In this document: piece by piece, positions 7,506 to 14,166 of the stretch
How positions within the stretch are numbered: position 1 is the first letter of the stretch
How the letters are laid out: every line of letters starts with the position of its first letter
Source of the DNA: JAIYDJ01 sp031398695
GTDB lineage: Bacteria; Pseudomonadota; Alphaproteobacteria; Rhodobacterales; Rhodobacteraceae
Length of the DNA: 19,199 bases
Assembly: GCA_031398695.1 (NCBI GenBank)
Contig: JANNNU010000108.1
Coordinates: forward strand, 1 to 19,199
Direction of reading: 5' to 3'
The notes under the pieces: model-generated
What the model saw: only the letters and a program-made list of their open reading frames with translations
Databases searched by the model: none
What the model was told of the DNA's origin: nothing
Position numbers and translations under genes: made by a program

Positions 7506-9251
7506 TCAGCGCATCTCTTCGGCCGGAGTCACGCCCAAGATACCCAAAGCCCGCGCGATGACAACGCTCGTGGCGCGCGCCAGGGCGATTTTGGCGGTGG
7601 ATGTTGCCACATTGCCCTCTTGCAGAAATCGCAAGCCGGGCTCGTCATTCCCGCGATTCCACAAGGCATGAAAATCTGACGCCAATTCATAAAGATAGAA
7701 GGCGATCCTGTGCGGTTCATTGCCCCGCGCCGCGATTTCGACAAGGCGCGGCCACTCGGCGATTTTCCCCGCCAGGGTCAGTTCGGCCGGGTGCGACAGC
7801 TGCGTCAGGTCGGCCTGTGCCAGCGTCGCGTCGTCAACCTGTAACCCGGCCTCGCGTGCCTTGCGCAAGATCGAGTTCACGCGGGCGTTGGCGTACTGGA
7901 CGTAGAACACCGGATTGTCCTTCGACTGCTCCAGAACCTTGGCAAAGTCGAAATCGAGCGTCACGTCGTTCTTGCGGGTCAGCATCATGAATCGGGTCAC
8001 GTCCGCACCGGCCTGTTCGACGACGTCGCGCAGGGTGACGAACGTCCCGGCCCGCTTCGACATCTTGAACGGCTCGCCGTTCTTGTAAAGCTTGACCAGC
8101 TGCACCAGCTTGATGTCGAGCGGCACCCGCCCCCCGGACAAGGCACTGACGGCGGCCTTCATCCGTTTGACATAGCCGCCATGGTCGGCCCCGAAGATGT
8201 CGATCAGCGCATCGAAGCCGCGCTGCACCTTGTCATAGTGATAGGCGATGTCAGGGGCGAAATAGGTCCAGCCCCCGTCGGACTTTTGTACCGGGCGATC
8301 CACGTCGTCACCATGGGCGGTCGAGCGGAACAGCGTCTGCTGGCGGGGTTCCCAGTCGTCTAGCGTCTTGCCCTTGGGCGGCTCGAGCGTGCCTTCATAG
8401 ATCAGATCCATGTCGCGCAGGGCCTGGATCGCGGCCTCGATCTTTCCTGTGCCGTACAGCGCCTTTTCCGAGGAATAGACATCCATCGTCACGCCCAGCA
8501 ACGCCAGATCGCCGCGGATCTCGTCCATCATCATGCCGCTGGCAATTTCGCGGATCTCGGCCAGCCAGAATTGCTCGCCCTTGTCGAGCAGGCTGTCGCC
8601 GAATTGCGCCTTCAGCGCCTCGCCCACCGGAATCAAATAGTCGCCGGGATACAGCCCCTCGACGATCGCCGGTTCAAGCCCGTGCGCCTCGCGGTAGCGT
8701 TCATAGGCCGACCGTGCCAGCACATCGACCTGTGCCCCGCCGTCGTTGATGTAATACTCGCGCGTCACGTCCCAGCCGGCGAAGCCCAGCAGACGCGCAA
8801 GCGCGTCGCCCACCACGGCACCGCGCACGTGACCCACATGCATCGGGCCGGTCGGGTTGGCCGAGACGAACTCGACGTTGACCTTCAAACCGCCCCCGAG
8901 GGTCGAGCGTCCGAATGCATCGCCCTCGACGAGGGCCGCCTTCACGACGGATTGCCAGACCGATGGGGCCAGCGACAGGTTCAGAAAGCCCGGTCCCGCG
9001 ACATCGACGCGCGCAACCCGGGCGTCCGCGGCCAACAGCGTGGCCAACGTATCGGCGATCGCGCGCGGCGACTGGCCCGCCGGCTTCGCAAGCACCATCG
9101 CGGCGTTGGTGGCCATGTCGCCATGCGCCGGGTCGCGGGGTGGCTCGACCGAAATCGCGCTCAGATCGAGGCCCGAAGGCAACGCGCCCGAGGCCATCAT
9201 CGCGTCGACCGAAGAAACGACCAACGCCCGGATGTCGGCAAAGAGGTTCAT
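7506..9251 (-). CDS. argS: Arginyl-tRNA synthetase
   Basis: Charges tRNA-Arg in the cytoplasm; class I synthetase. The product is 581 residues, a normal length. The ATP-site signatures are present: the HIGH-equivalent HVGH (138-141, within ANPTGPMHVGHVRG) and KMSKR (396-400). The N-terminal about 110 residues form the ArgS-specific tRNA-D-loop domain (typical PRDPAHGDMATNAAMVLAK at 38-56), and the C-terminal anticodon-binding helical domain ends with VIARALGILGVTPAEEMR. ATG 9251 has an AGGA about 8 bases upstream; the frame is open 24 codons further but with unrelated residues. It is followed by the SPOR gene after 78 bp and preceded by the holin gene after 82 bp. Confidence 0.97.
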   Translation of the reverse strand: MNLFADIRALVVSSVDAMMASGALPSGLDLSAISVEPPRDPAHGDMATNAAMVLAKPAGQSPRAIADTLATLLAADARVARVDVAGPGFLNLSLAPSVWQSVVKAALVEGDAFGRSTLGGGLKVNVEFVSANPTGPMHVGHVRGAVVGDALARLLGFAGWDVTREYYINDGGAQVDVLARSAYERYREAHGLEPAIVEGLYPGDYLIPVGEALKAQFGDSLLDKGEQFWLAEIREIASGMMMDEIRGDLALLGVTMDVYSSEKALYGTGKIEAAIQALRDMDLIYEGTLEPPKGKTLDDWEPRQQTLFRSTAHGDDVDRPVQKSDGGWTYFAPDIAYHYDKVQRGFDALIDIFGADHGGYVKRMKAAVSALSGGRVPLDIKLVQLVKLYKNGEPFKMSKRAGTFVTLRDVVEQAGADVTRFMMLTRKNDVTLDFDFAKVLEQSKDNPVFYVQYANARVNSILRKAREAGLQVDDATLAQADLTQLSHPAELTLAGKIAEWPRLVEIAARGNEPHRIAFYLYELASDFHALWNRGNDEPGLRFLQEGNVATSTAKIALARATSVVIARALGILGVTPAEEMR

Positions 9252-9279
9252 ATGATCAAATCCTGTCCCATCGGACCGG

Positions 9280-9308
9280 GGAATGCCCGATCCGGTGGAA
9301 CAGGTCAA
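9280..9308 (-). promoter_or_regulatory. Possible promoter of argS
   Basis: On the minus strand TTGACC (9308-9303) is followed after 17 bp by CATTCC (9285-9280), 28 bp before the argS start. The -35 box is strong and the -10 box weak. It would allow argS to be expressed independently of the endolysin/holin pair, which an essential gene behind lysis genes would need. Confidence 0.35.
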
Positions 9309-9333
9309 GGACGGCCGGAACACCGCCGCGATG

Positions 9334-9825
9334 CTAGCCCTGCGCGGCGCGCCAGTCGGTCAGCGCCGGGTTGTCATCGGCTGATGCCACTGCGGTGGTC
9401 GCCGTCGTCACAAGCGCCGCCGATGACGTTCGGTTGCGAAAGTAGTGCGTCTCGCGCGCGCCGAAGTAGAACGCCACCACGGCACCCAGCAGCCACCACA
9501 GCGGCTCGGGGACCGCGTTCAGCCCCACCATGCGGTCTGCGAACCGGGGGGGATCGACCATGGCGTAGACGAACAGACCGATGGTGCCGAAAGCCAGCAT
9601 CGGACGAGGCAACCGGTTGATCCCGTTGACCGCCGTGTCGAACCAATTGGTCGAGGCGTTGACGAATTCGGCCCCCATCTGATCCAGCGCCGCCGTTTGT
9701 GCTGCTGCGGAAAACTCCATCTGCTTGGTCGCAGACGGCGTGAAGGTTTCGGCGAGCCCAATCGCGGCGTCGCCAAGCGCCGTCACCGCGGAAGACGACC
9801 CCACCAGTTTGTCGATCACGCCCAT
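9334..9825 (-). CDS. GTA-type holin (3TM holin family)
   Basis: Small membrane protein of 163 residues. The N-terminal about 70 residues are Ala/Thr-rich and partly hydrophobic (VTALGDAAIGLAETFTPSA). Two clear membrane segments follow: about 75-90 (PMLAFGTIGLFVYAMV) and about 107-122 (EPLWWLLGAVVAFYFG), then ARETHYF and a polar tail. This architecture and the WWLLGAVVAFYFGARE stretch match the family Pfam calls GTA_holin_3TM, known from gene transfer agents of Rhodobacterales. A holin forms lesions in the inner membrane so that the endolysin reaches the wall. The start overlaps the endolysin stop by 10 bp (9816-9825), so the two are translationally coupled. Assignment is from family recall. 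Confidence 0.8.
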   Translation of the reverse strand: MGVIDKLVGSSSAVTALGDAAIGLAETFTPSATKQMEFSAAAQTAALDQMGAEFVNASTNWFDTAVNGINRLPRPMLAFGTIGLFVYAMVDPPRFADRMVGLNAVPEPLWWLLGAVVAFYFGARETHYFRNRTSSAALVTTATTAVASADDNPALTDWRAAQG

Positions 9826-10427
9826 TTCGCCACCCGTGCCCTGTGCTGTGCCTGTGTCAGATGATACCGGGGCGCGATGAAATCTTCAGCCCGGGTTATC
9901 CAGCCACCCTTTCCGCCATCCTTGCGTCGGGCGTATTTGCGACTGGCGGGCCGGCTGTCGGCCAGCGCGTAATAGTAGTTGCGCCGGGCGATTCCGTACG
10001 CATCTGCCAGATGGTGCGGCGCTGCCTCGGCGGCAAGATGCGCCGCGCGGAGGGTGTGCGGCCCGATCTGGCCGTCCGCCGTGCAGGGATAGCCCATGTC
10101 GGTCAGCAGACGTTGCAGGATCCTGACCGCATTAGATCCGGCGTTCACGTACATGTCGAACACGGACGGATGCAGCATGTCGGGCAAGGCCGCGAGGCCG
10201 GGGCGCTTGAAATAGTGCTCGATATAGATGTCGACCGCCTGCGACCGGGTGAGGCGGCGCACATCGGCCGTCGTCACCTGACCGTCGCCCGTCAGATCGA
10301 GGCCCAGACGGCGCAGCGTGCTGATCGTCACCCCATGGTTGGTCGCACCCCCCGGATCGTCGGGGTCGTTCACGAAGCCACCCTCGCGGGCGACGATTTC
10401 TGTCGCAATCTCTGTCACGGTTGTCAT
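9816..10427 (-). CDS. Endolysin, GH108-type muramidase with C-terminal peptidoglycan-binding domain (GTA/phage lysis enzyme)
   Basis: A 203-residue murein hydrolase. The N-terminal glycoside hydrolase 108 signature EGGFVNDPDDPGGATNHGVT (15-34) contains the probable catalytic E15. Residues 44-55 (DLTGDGQVTTAD) form a dockerin/EF-hand-like calcium loop. The region from about 88 (SVFDMYVNAGSNAVRILQRL) to 170 matches the peptidoglycan-binding domain of this family, with DGQIGPHTL at 118-126 and RKYARRKDGGKGGW at 163-176. There is no signal peptide, so export must depend on the adjacent holin. ATG 10427 is preferred, with GGGGA about 7 bases upstream; an in-frame GTG at 10463 is the alternative. 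R. capsulatus releases its GTA using an equivalent pair (rcc00555/rcc00556, from memory). Confidence 0.85.
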   Translation of the reverse strand: MTTVTEIATEIVAREGGFVNDPDDPGGATNHGVTISTLRRLGLDLTGDGQVTTADVRRLTRSQAVDIYIEHYFKRPGLAALPDMLHPSVFDMYVNAGSNAVRILQRLLTDMGYPCTADGQIGPHTLRAAHLAAEAAPHHLADAYGIARRNYYYALADSRPASRKYARRKDGGKGGWITRAEDFIAPRYHLTQAQHRARVAKWA

Positions 10428-10457
10428 CGGTTTCCCCGGCAAGGATCGCTCCCCCGC

Positions 10458-10470
10458 CGTCACCGTGACG
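10458..10470. promoter_or_regulatory. 13-bp palindrome upstream of endolysin, possible operator
   Basis: CGTCACCGTGACG is a perfect inverted repeat (6+1+6) located 31 bp before the endolysin ATG. Palindromes of this size close to a start codon are often operators. No known factor is assigned. It also overlaps the alternative GTG start at 10463. Confidence 0.3.
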
Positions 10471-10566
10471 CAAATGTTTAAGCAAAGCCTGACGCGTGCG
10501 TGCGGTCGGTGGCTTGGCTATCGGGGGTACGCTTTGGCGGTGGGTGGTCATGACCCCGCCGTGGAG

Positions 10567-10616
10567 TGGGGGTTTCACACCCCCATACCCCCGTGGGATA
10601 TTTGTGCCAAGGTGAA
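10567..10616. repeat. Hairpin plus intergenic motif typical of Rhodobacterales genomes
   Basis: TGGGGGT (10567-10573) pairs with ACCCCCA (10579-10585) around a 5-nt loop. It is followed by a second C-run and GGGATATTTGTGCCAAGGTG. From memory, many Rhodobacterales carry numerous intergenic copies of a near-identical module (G/C-run hairpin, then GGATATTT-like and GCCAAGATGAAA-like segments). Only one copy is in this window, so the repeat status rests on recall. It lies in the 3' flank of ccmE and may help terminate its transcript. Confidence 0.45.
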
Positions 10617-10661
10617 AGCCGAGGCTTCGGGAAGGTCCGGACGGTTGCGAAAGTCCTGCCG

Positions 10662-11120
10662 TCAACTGTCCGGGATGGTTTCTTGGTAGACGCCCTGTTC
10701 CTTGAGCGCGTCGACCACCTCTTTCGGCATGTAGGTTTCGTCATGCTTGGCCAAGATTTCGGTCGCGACGAACGTGTCGCCCTCCATCTGGCCGGTGCCG
10801 ATCATGCCCTGGCCTTCGCCGAAGAGATCGGGCAGCACCCCGGTGAAGCGCACAGGAACCGACACGCTGGTGTCGGTCACGCGAAACTGCACCGTTTCGG
10901 ATTGCCCGCGCTGCACGCTGCCTTCTTCGACCAGACCGCCGAGGCGAAACACCTCGCCGGGTTGCGGCGGTTCGGACAGAACCTGCGACGGCGAGCGAAA
11001 GAAGTTTATGCCGTCCTGAAAGCCGTAGCCGATCAGCGCCGTCGCCCCAACAAGCGCCACGAAGGCCAAGGCAATGACCTGCACCCGGCGCTGCTTCTTC
11101 AGTCCCTTCAGTCCTGCCAC
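10662..11120 (-). CDS. ccmE: Cytochrome c maturation protein CcmE (heme chaperone)
   Basis: CcmE receives heme from CcmC covalently on a histidine and hands it to the CcmF/CcmH ligase on the periplasmic side. The product is 152 residues. It has a short basic N-terminus (MAGLKGLKKQRR), one membrane anchor (about 13-33) and a periplasmic OB-fold. The heme-binding segment ILAKHDETYMPKEV gives H126 and Y130, equivalent to E. coli H130 and Y134. The gene begins 9 bp after argC and is probably co-transcribed with it. In related bacteria argC is commonly linked to cytochrome c maturation genes; ccmF and ccmH do not follow here, as the next gene after a 234-bp gap is the endolysin. Confidence 0.95.
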   Translation of the reverse strand: MAGLKGLKKQRRVQVIALAFVALVGATALIGYGFQDGINFFRSPSQVLSEPPQPGEVFRLGGLVEEGSVQRGQSETVQFRVTDTSVSVPVRFTGVLPDLFGEGQGMIGTGQMEGDTFVATEILAKHDETYMPKEVVDALKEQGVYQETIPDS

Positions 11121-11129
11121 AGCCGTCTC

Positions 11130-12158
11130 CTACGGAAAAACCGGTGCCAGCATCAGACCCAGCGTTTCGTCGAACCCCAGCATCAGGTTGGCGTTCTGCA
11201 GCGCCTGGCCGGACGATCCCTTGGTCAGATTGTCGAGCACCGATACAAGCACGGCCCGCTCCGCGATGCGATCCCCGATCACTCCGATGTGACAAAAGTT
11301 GGAGCCCGCGATGTCGCGGGTGGAGGGCAGCGATCCGAAGGGCAACACTTCGATGAAGGGTTCGGGCGCGTAGGCGTCGAACAGCGTGCGGTGGATCGCG
11401 GCGGGATCACCCTGAACATAGGTGGTCGCAAGGATGCCGCGGTTCATCGGCAACAGATGCGGCGTGAACTGCACCTGAACCGGACGACCGGCGATGGCGC
11501 TGAACTCTTGATCGAATTCGCCCAGATGCCGGTGCTTGCCGCCCGCTGAATAGGTGTGCGTCCCGCCCGAAAGCTCGGCGTGCAAGAGGTTCTCTTTGGC
11601 GGACCGCCCTGCCCCGCTGACCCCGGCCTTGAGGTCGATCAGGATAGAGTCGAGGTCGATCACCCCGGCCGCAATCAGGGGTCGCAGCGCAAACTGCCCG
11701 GCGGCGGCATTGCACCCGGTTCCGGCGACTAACCGCGCCGGACGGATCTGGTCGCGGTAGAATTCGGTCAGTCCATAGACCGCCTCGGCCTGCAGCGCTG
11801 GTTGGCTGTGGGGCTGGCCATACCATTTAGCGTATTCGGCCGGATCGCGCAGCCGGAAATCGGCCGACAGATCGACGATGCGCAGGTATTTTGGCAGGGC
11901 TGCGATCACGCTTTGGGTCGTGCCATGCGGCAGCGCACAGAACACCAGGTCGACATTGCCGAAATCGATATCCTCGATCTTCTGCAGGATCGGAAGATCG
12001 AGGTGGCGCAGAAACGGGAACACATCCGACATCATCTGCCCGGCCTTGCGATCGGCCGACAGCGCGGTGATTCGCATCTTGGGATGGGTGGCGATCAACC
12101 GAACGAGTTCGGCGCCGGTGTATCCCGATGCCCCGAGAATGGCGATTTTGGCGATCAT
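11130..12158 (-). CDS. argC: N-acetyl-gamma-glutamyl-phosphate reductase
   Basis: Catalyses the NADPH-dependent third step of arginine synthesis in the cytoplasm. The product is 342 residues. The N-terminal Rossmann motif is ILGASGYTGAELVRL (7-21). The active-site cysteine is C149 in VAGTGCNAAAGQFALRPL; the more common NPGCYPT form is replaced by GTGCNAAAG, which I recall from other rhodobacterial ArgC proteins, so it is probably a lineage variant. The region after it, SGAGRSAKENLLHAELSGG, and the HLLPMNRGI motif are typical. ATG 12158 is supported by a full AGGAGG 6 bases upstream; the open frame 14 codons further up is not used. It follows murI after 91 bp and precedes ccmE by 9 bp. Confidence 0.96.
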   Translation of the reverse strand: MIAKIAILGASGYTGAELVRLIATHPKMRITALSADRKAGQMMSDVFPFLRHLDLPILQKIEDIDFGNVDLVFCALPHGTTQSVIAALPKYLRIVDLSADFRLRDPAEYAKWYGQPHSQPALQAEAVYGLTEFYRDQIRPARLVAGTGCNAAAGQFALRPLIAAGVIDLDSILIDLKAGVSGAGRSAKENLLHAELSGGTHTYSAGGKHRHLGEFDQEFSAIAGRPVQVQFTPHLLPMNRGILATTYVQGDPAAIHRTLFDAYAPEPFIEVLPFGSLPSTRDIAGSNFCHIGVIGDRIAERAVLVSVLDNLTKGSSGQALQNANLMLGFDETLGLMLAPVFP

Positions 12159-12249
12159 TCTGGCCTCCTGCGTCTTGCGTGCCGGTTGTGCCGCCGCCAA
12201 GGGCCGGATGCAAGGGCCAAGGCCCGACCCAGGCTGGCCGCGTGGCGGG

Positions 12250-13062
12250 TCAGGCGGGTTCGAACATCACCTTCTTGCGCAGGAACTGCGTCGCGCGGTC
12301 CGACACCGCACGCGCATCTCCGGTGGTCAGGAAGCGCGACCGGGTGCCGGGGCCGCGCATGGCAGGCCGGCGCTTCAGATAGTCGGCGAGCGATTCGGCC
12401 ACCAGATCGGCCTGGCTGAACACCTTGACACCCGCCCCGAGCGCATCGGCGAACACGGCTTCCATCAGCGGGTAATGCGTGCAGCCTAGCACAGCGGCTT
12501 GCGGGCTTGGCATCCGGCGTTTCAGCGCCTCAACATGTGCGCGCACCAGCGTTTCGGCCAGCATTTCGTCGCCCGCCTCGATCGCATCGACGACGCCGCC
12601 GCAGGGCTGCGCCTCGACATCCACCCCGATGGCCCGGAAGGCGAGTTCGCGCTGGAACGCGCGGCTGGCAACGGTCGCGGGGGTCGCAAACAGCGCGACG
12701 TGTTTCACCGCGACCTCGCGCGGTGGCGAGTTGTCGCCCCACTGGCGTTCGGTCAGCGCCTCGATCAGCGGCACGAAGACGCCCAGAACGCGCTTGTCCG
12801 CCGGAACCCAGGTTTCCTGCATCCGCTTCAGCGCGGCGGCACTGGCGGTGTTGCACGCGAGGATCACCAGATCGCAGCCTTCGGCCCACAGGCGTTCGGT
12901 CGCGGCACAGGTCAGGTTGAAGATGTCGTCGGGGGTACGCACGCCGTAGGGCGCGTGGGCGTTGTCACCCAGGTAGACGAACGGCACGTCCGGCAAGCGG
13001 CGGGCCACGGCATCCAGCACGGTCAGGCCCCCCAGACCGCTGTCAAACACCCCTACCGCCAT
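12250..13062 (-). CDS. murI: Glutamate racemase
   Basis: Makes D-glutamate for peptidoglycan by a two-base mechanism. The product is 270 residues. Both catalytic cysteines are present with their motifs: C70 in LACNTASAAAL and C194 in LGCTHYPLM, the latter with H196. The N-terminal FDSGLGGLTVLDAV (6-19) and YLGDNAHAPYG (30-40) supply the conserved Asp and Ser residues of the active site. ATG 13062 has GAGG 6 bases upstream. The gene starts 3 bp after the end of the acyltransferase gene and is presumably in the same operon. The C-terminal tail (DYLKRRPAMRGPGTRSRFLTTG) is a normal alphaproteobacterial extension. Confidence 0.96.
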   Translation of the reverse strand: MAVGVFDSGLGGLTVLDAVARRLPDVPFVYLGDNAHAPYGVRTPDDIFNLTCAATERLWAEGCDLVILACNTASAAALKRMQETWVPADKRVLGVFVPLIEALTERQWGDNSPPREVAVKHVALFATPATVASRAFQRELAFRAIGVDVEAQPCGGVVDAIEAGDEMLAETLVRAHVEALKRRMPSPQAAVLGCTHYPLMEAVFADALGAGVKVFSQADLVAESLADYLKRRPAMRGPGTRSRFLTTGDARAVSDRATQFLRKKVMFEPA

Positions 13063-13065
13063 CGG

Positions 13066-13944
13066 CTACCTCGTCTTGTATTTGTCCTCGAACTCGAACC
13101 CGTAGTCATAAGATCGCAGCGGCGTCGGGGAAAGCTGATAGGTGGCGCGGCGCAAAAAATCCATCATCGCATTCGCATCGGATTTCAGTGGCTCCAGCTG
13201 CGCAGATGCGATCGGTTCGCCGACCACCACGCGCACCGGTTCGTCGATGCGCGCCTTGAACTCCTTGATCAGCAGACCGAGCCTCAGGGTAGACGAGGCA
13301 TGCGACGCCAGCTGAAACAGGCGAGAGTTGTGGCCTTCAAAGAACACCGGGACGACCGTCGCATCCGATTTCGCGATCATCTTGGCGGTGAAGTTGCGCC
13401 AGCCCGGATCCATGGGCCGCGAAAACGGCTTTGCCGAGGTTGACACCGTACCACCCGGAAACACCCCGATCGCGCCGCCATTGCCCAGATATTCCAACGA
13501 CTTGGCGCGGGTTTCGATGTTCAGCTTGATCGCCTCGCGCGTGTTGTCGAACGAAATCGGCAGCACGATGCGGTTCAACTCTTCCGAGCGGCGAAAGACC
13601 GAGTTGGCCAGGATGCGAAAGTCGCCGCGCACCTTGTCGAGAAGGTGCCCCATCATCAATCCGTCGAGAATGCCGTAGGGGTGGTTGGCGATCACCACCA
13701 GGGGTCCGTTGGCGGGAATGTTGGTCAGCGATCCCCCGGTGACCTCGAGCGACAGCCCATAGCGTTCGACAAGAACATCCCAGAAATTGGCACCGCGCGC
13801 CACGTCTTGTTCATATCCCTTTGCACGGCGGATCAGCGACAGGCGGCCTGTCACATTCTCCATCACCCGGATCATCGCCCGTCCTCCACGCGTGCGCGCC
13901 GAAGAGGCATAGCTTATATCGCGGGTCACATCGTGTTTACGCAT
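13066..13944 (-). CDS. Lysophospholipid/glycerolipid acyltransferase family protein (hemolysin-type acyltransferase)
   Basis: A 292-residue protein of the PlsC-like acyltransferase superfamily, probably transferring acyl groups to a lipid acceptor at the inner membrane. Motif I reads ANHPYGILDG: the catalytic His and Asp are separated by five residues (HX5D) instead of the usual four, a spacing I recall from 'hemolysin'/ornithine-lipid-type acyltransferases (HPxGxxDG). Motif III is FPGGTVS, where PlsC normally has FPEGT. PVFFEGHNSRLFQL and VRVVVGEPI follow as in this subgroup. ATG 13944 is preferred: G-rich GGGGGG lies about 5 bases upstream. The open frame extends 49 codons further, and M24 (MIRVMENVTG) is another possible start. 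The exact substrate is unknown. Confidence 0.8.
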   Translation of the reverse strand: MRKHDVTRDISYASSARTRGGRAMIRVMENVTGRLSLIRRAKGYEQDVARGANFWDVLVERYGLSLEVTGGSLTNIPANGPLVVIANHPYGILDGLMMGHLLDKVRGDFRILANSVFRRSEELNRIVLPISFDNTREAIKLNIETRAKSLEYLGNGGAIGVFPGGTVSTSAKPFSRPMDPGWRNFTAKMIAKSDATVVPVFFEGHNSRLFQLASHASSTLRLGLLIKEFKARIDEPVRVVVGEPIASAQLEPLKSDANAMMDFLRRATYQLSPTPLRSYDYGFEFEDKYKTR

Positions 13945-13960
13945 CAAGGCCCCCCAAGAG

Positions 13961-13989
13961 ATGGTATGGTCATAGCGGTAATCGCGCAA
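13961..13989 (-). promoter_or_regulatory. Possible promoter of acyltransferase-murI operon
   Basis: Minus-strand TTGCGC (13989-13984), 17-bp spacer, then TACCAT (13966-13961). It ends 16 bp before the chosen ATG. Weak -10; tentative. Confidence 0.25.
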
Positions 13990-14006
13990 TCTGGCCAGAT
14001 AAGATG

Positions 14007-14027
14007 ACGGGAAGATGACATTCCCGT
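14007..14027. promoter_or_regulatory. 21-bp perfect dyad, candidate operator for the divergent LysR regulator
   Basis: ACGGGAA (14007-14013) and TTCCCGT (14021-14027) form an exact inverted repeat with a 7-bp centre. It lies between the divergent LysR and acyltransferase genes, where LysR-type regulators usually bind. It is not a strict T-N11-A box, so the assignment is tentative. Confidence 0.35.
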
Positions 14028-14166
14028 TGCACCCGTCGCCCCGGCGCACAATGCCGCGGCGATGGCTGGCCAATTCGCTGCCGGCGGGCATTTACACCTC
14101 AAAGTTTTCGCGCGACAGACCGGGTTGCGTGATAGGGTCATGCGAGGGAAAAGTTTGGGCGGCGGT

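Larger units (their letters stand above)
10428..10661. other. Non-coding gap between ccmE and the endolysin gene
   Basis: This 234-bp stretch holds the leader of the endolysin/holin pair and the 3' region of ccmE. It contains a 13-bp palindrome (10458-10470) and a GC-rich hairpin element (10567-10616), listed separately. I see no convincing coding frame and no clear sigma-70 promoter for the endolysin. Confidence 0.6.
13945..14166. other. Divergent intergenic region between acyltransferase and LysR genes
   Basis: 222 bp with no convincing gene. It holds a possible minus-strand promoter, a 21-bp perfect dyad, and the leader of the LysR gene. Weak open frames continue into it from both sides but show no family similarity. 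Confidence 0.6.

Noticed and set aside
9334..10427. A complete prophage or remnant around the endolysin/holin pair
   Set aside because: Flanking genes are housekeeping genes on both sides, and no integrase, attachment repeats, terminase or structural genes are present.
10471..10480. TTAA half-site upstream of the endolysin as a CtrA binding site
   Set aside because: CtrA regulates GTA genes in Rhodobacter, but the full TTAA-N7-TTAA pattern is absent; a single TTAA is not enough.
11130..12158. ArgC active site reading GTGC rather than NPGC as a sign of inactivation
   Set aside because: The catalytic cysteine is kept and the same variant is, from memory, common in rhodobacterial ArgC, so it is a lineage form.
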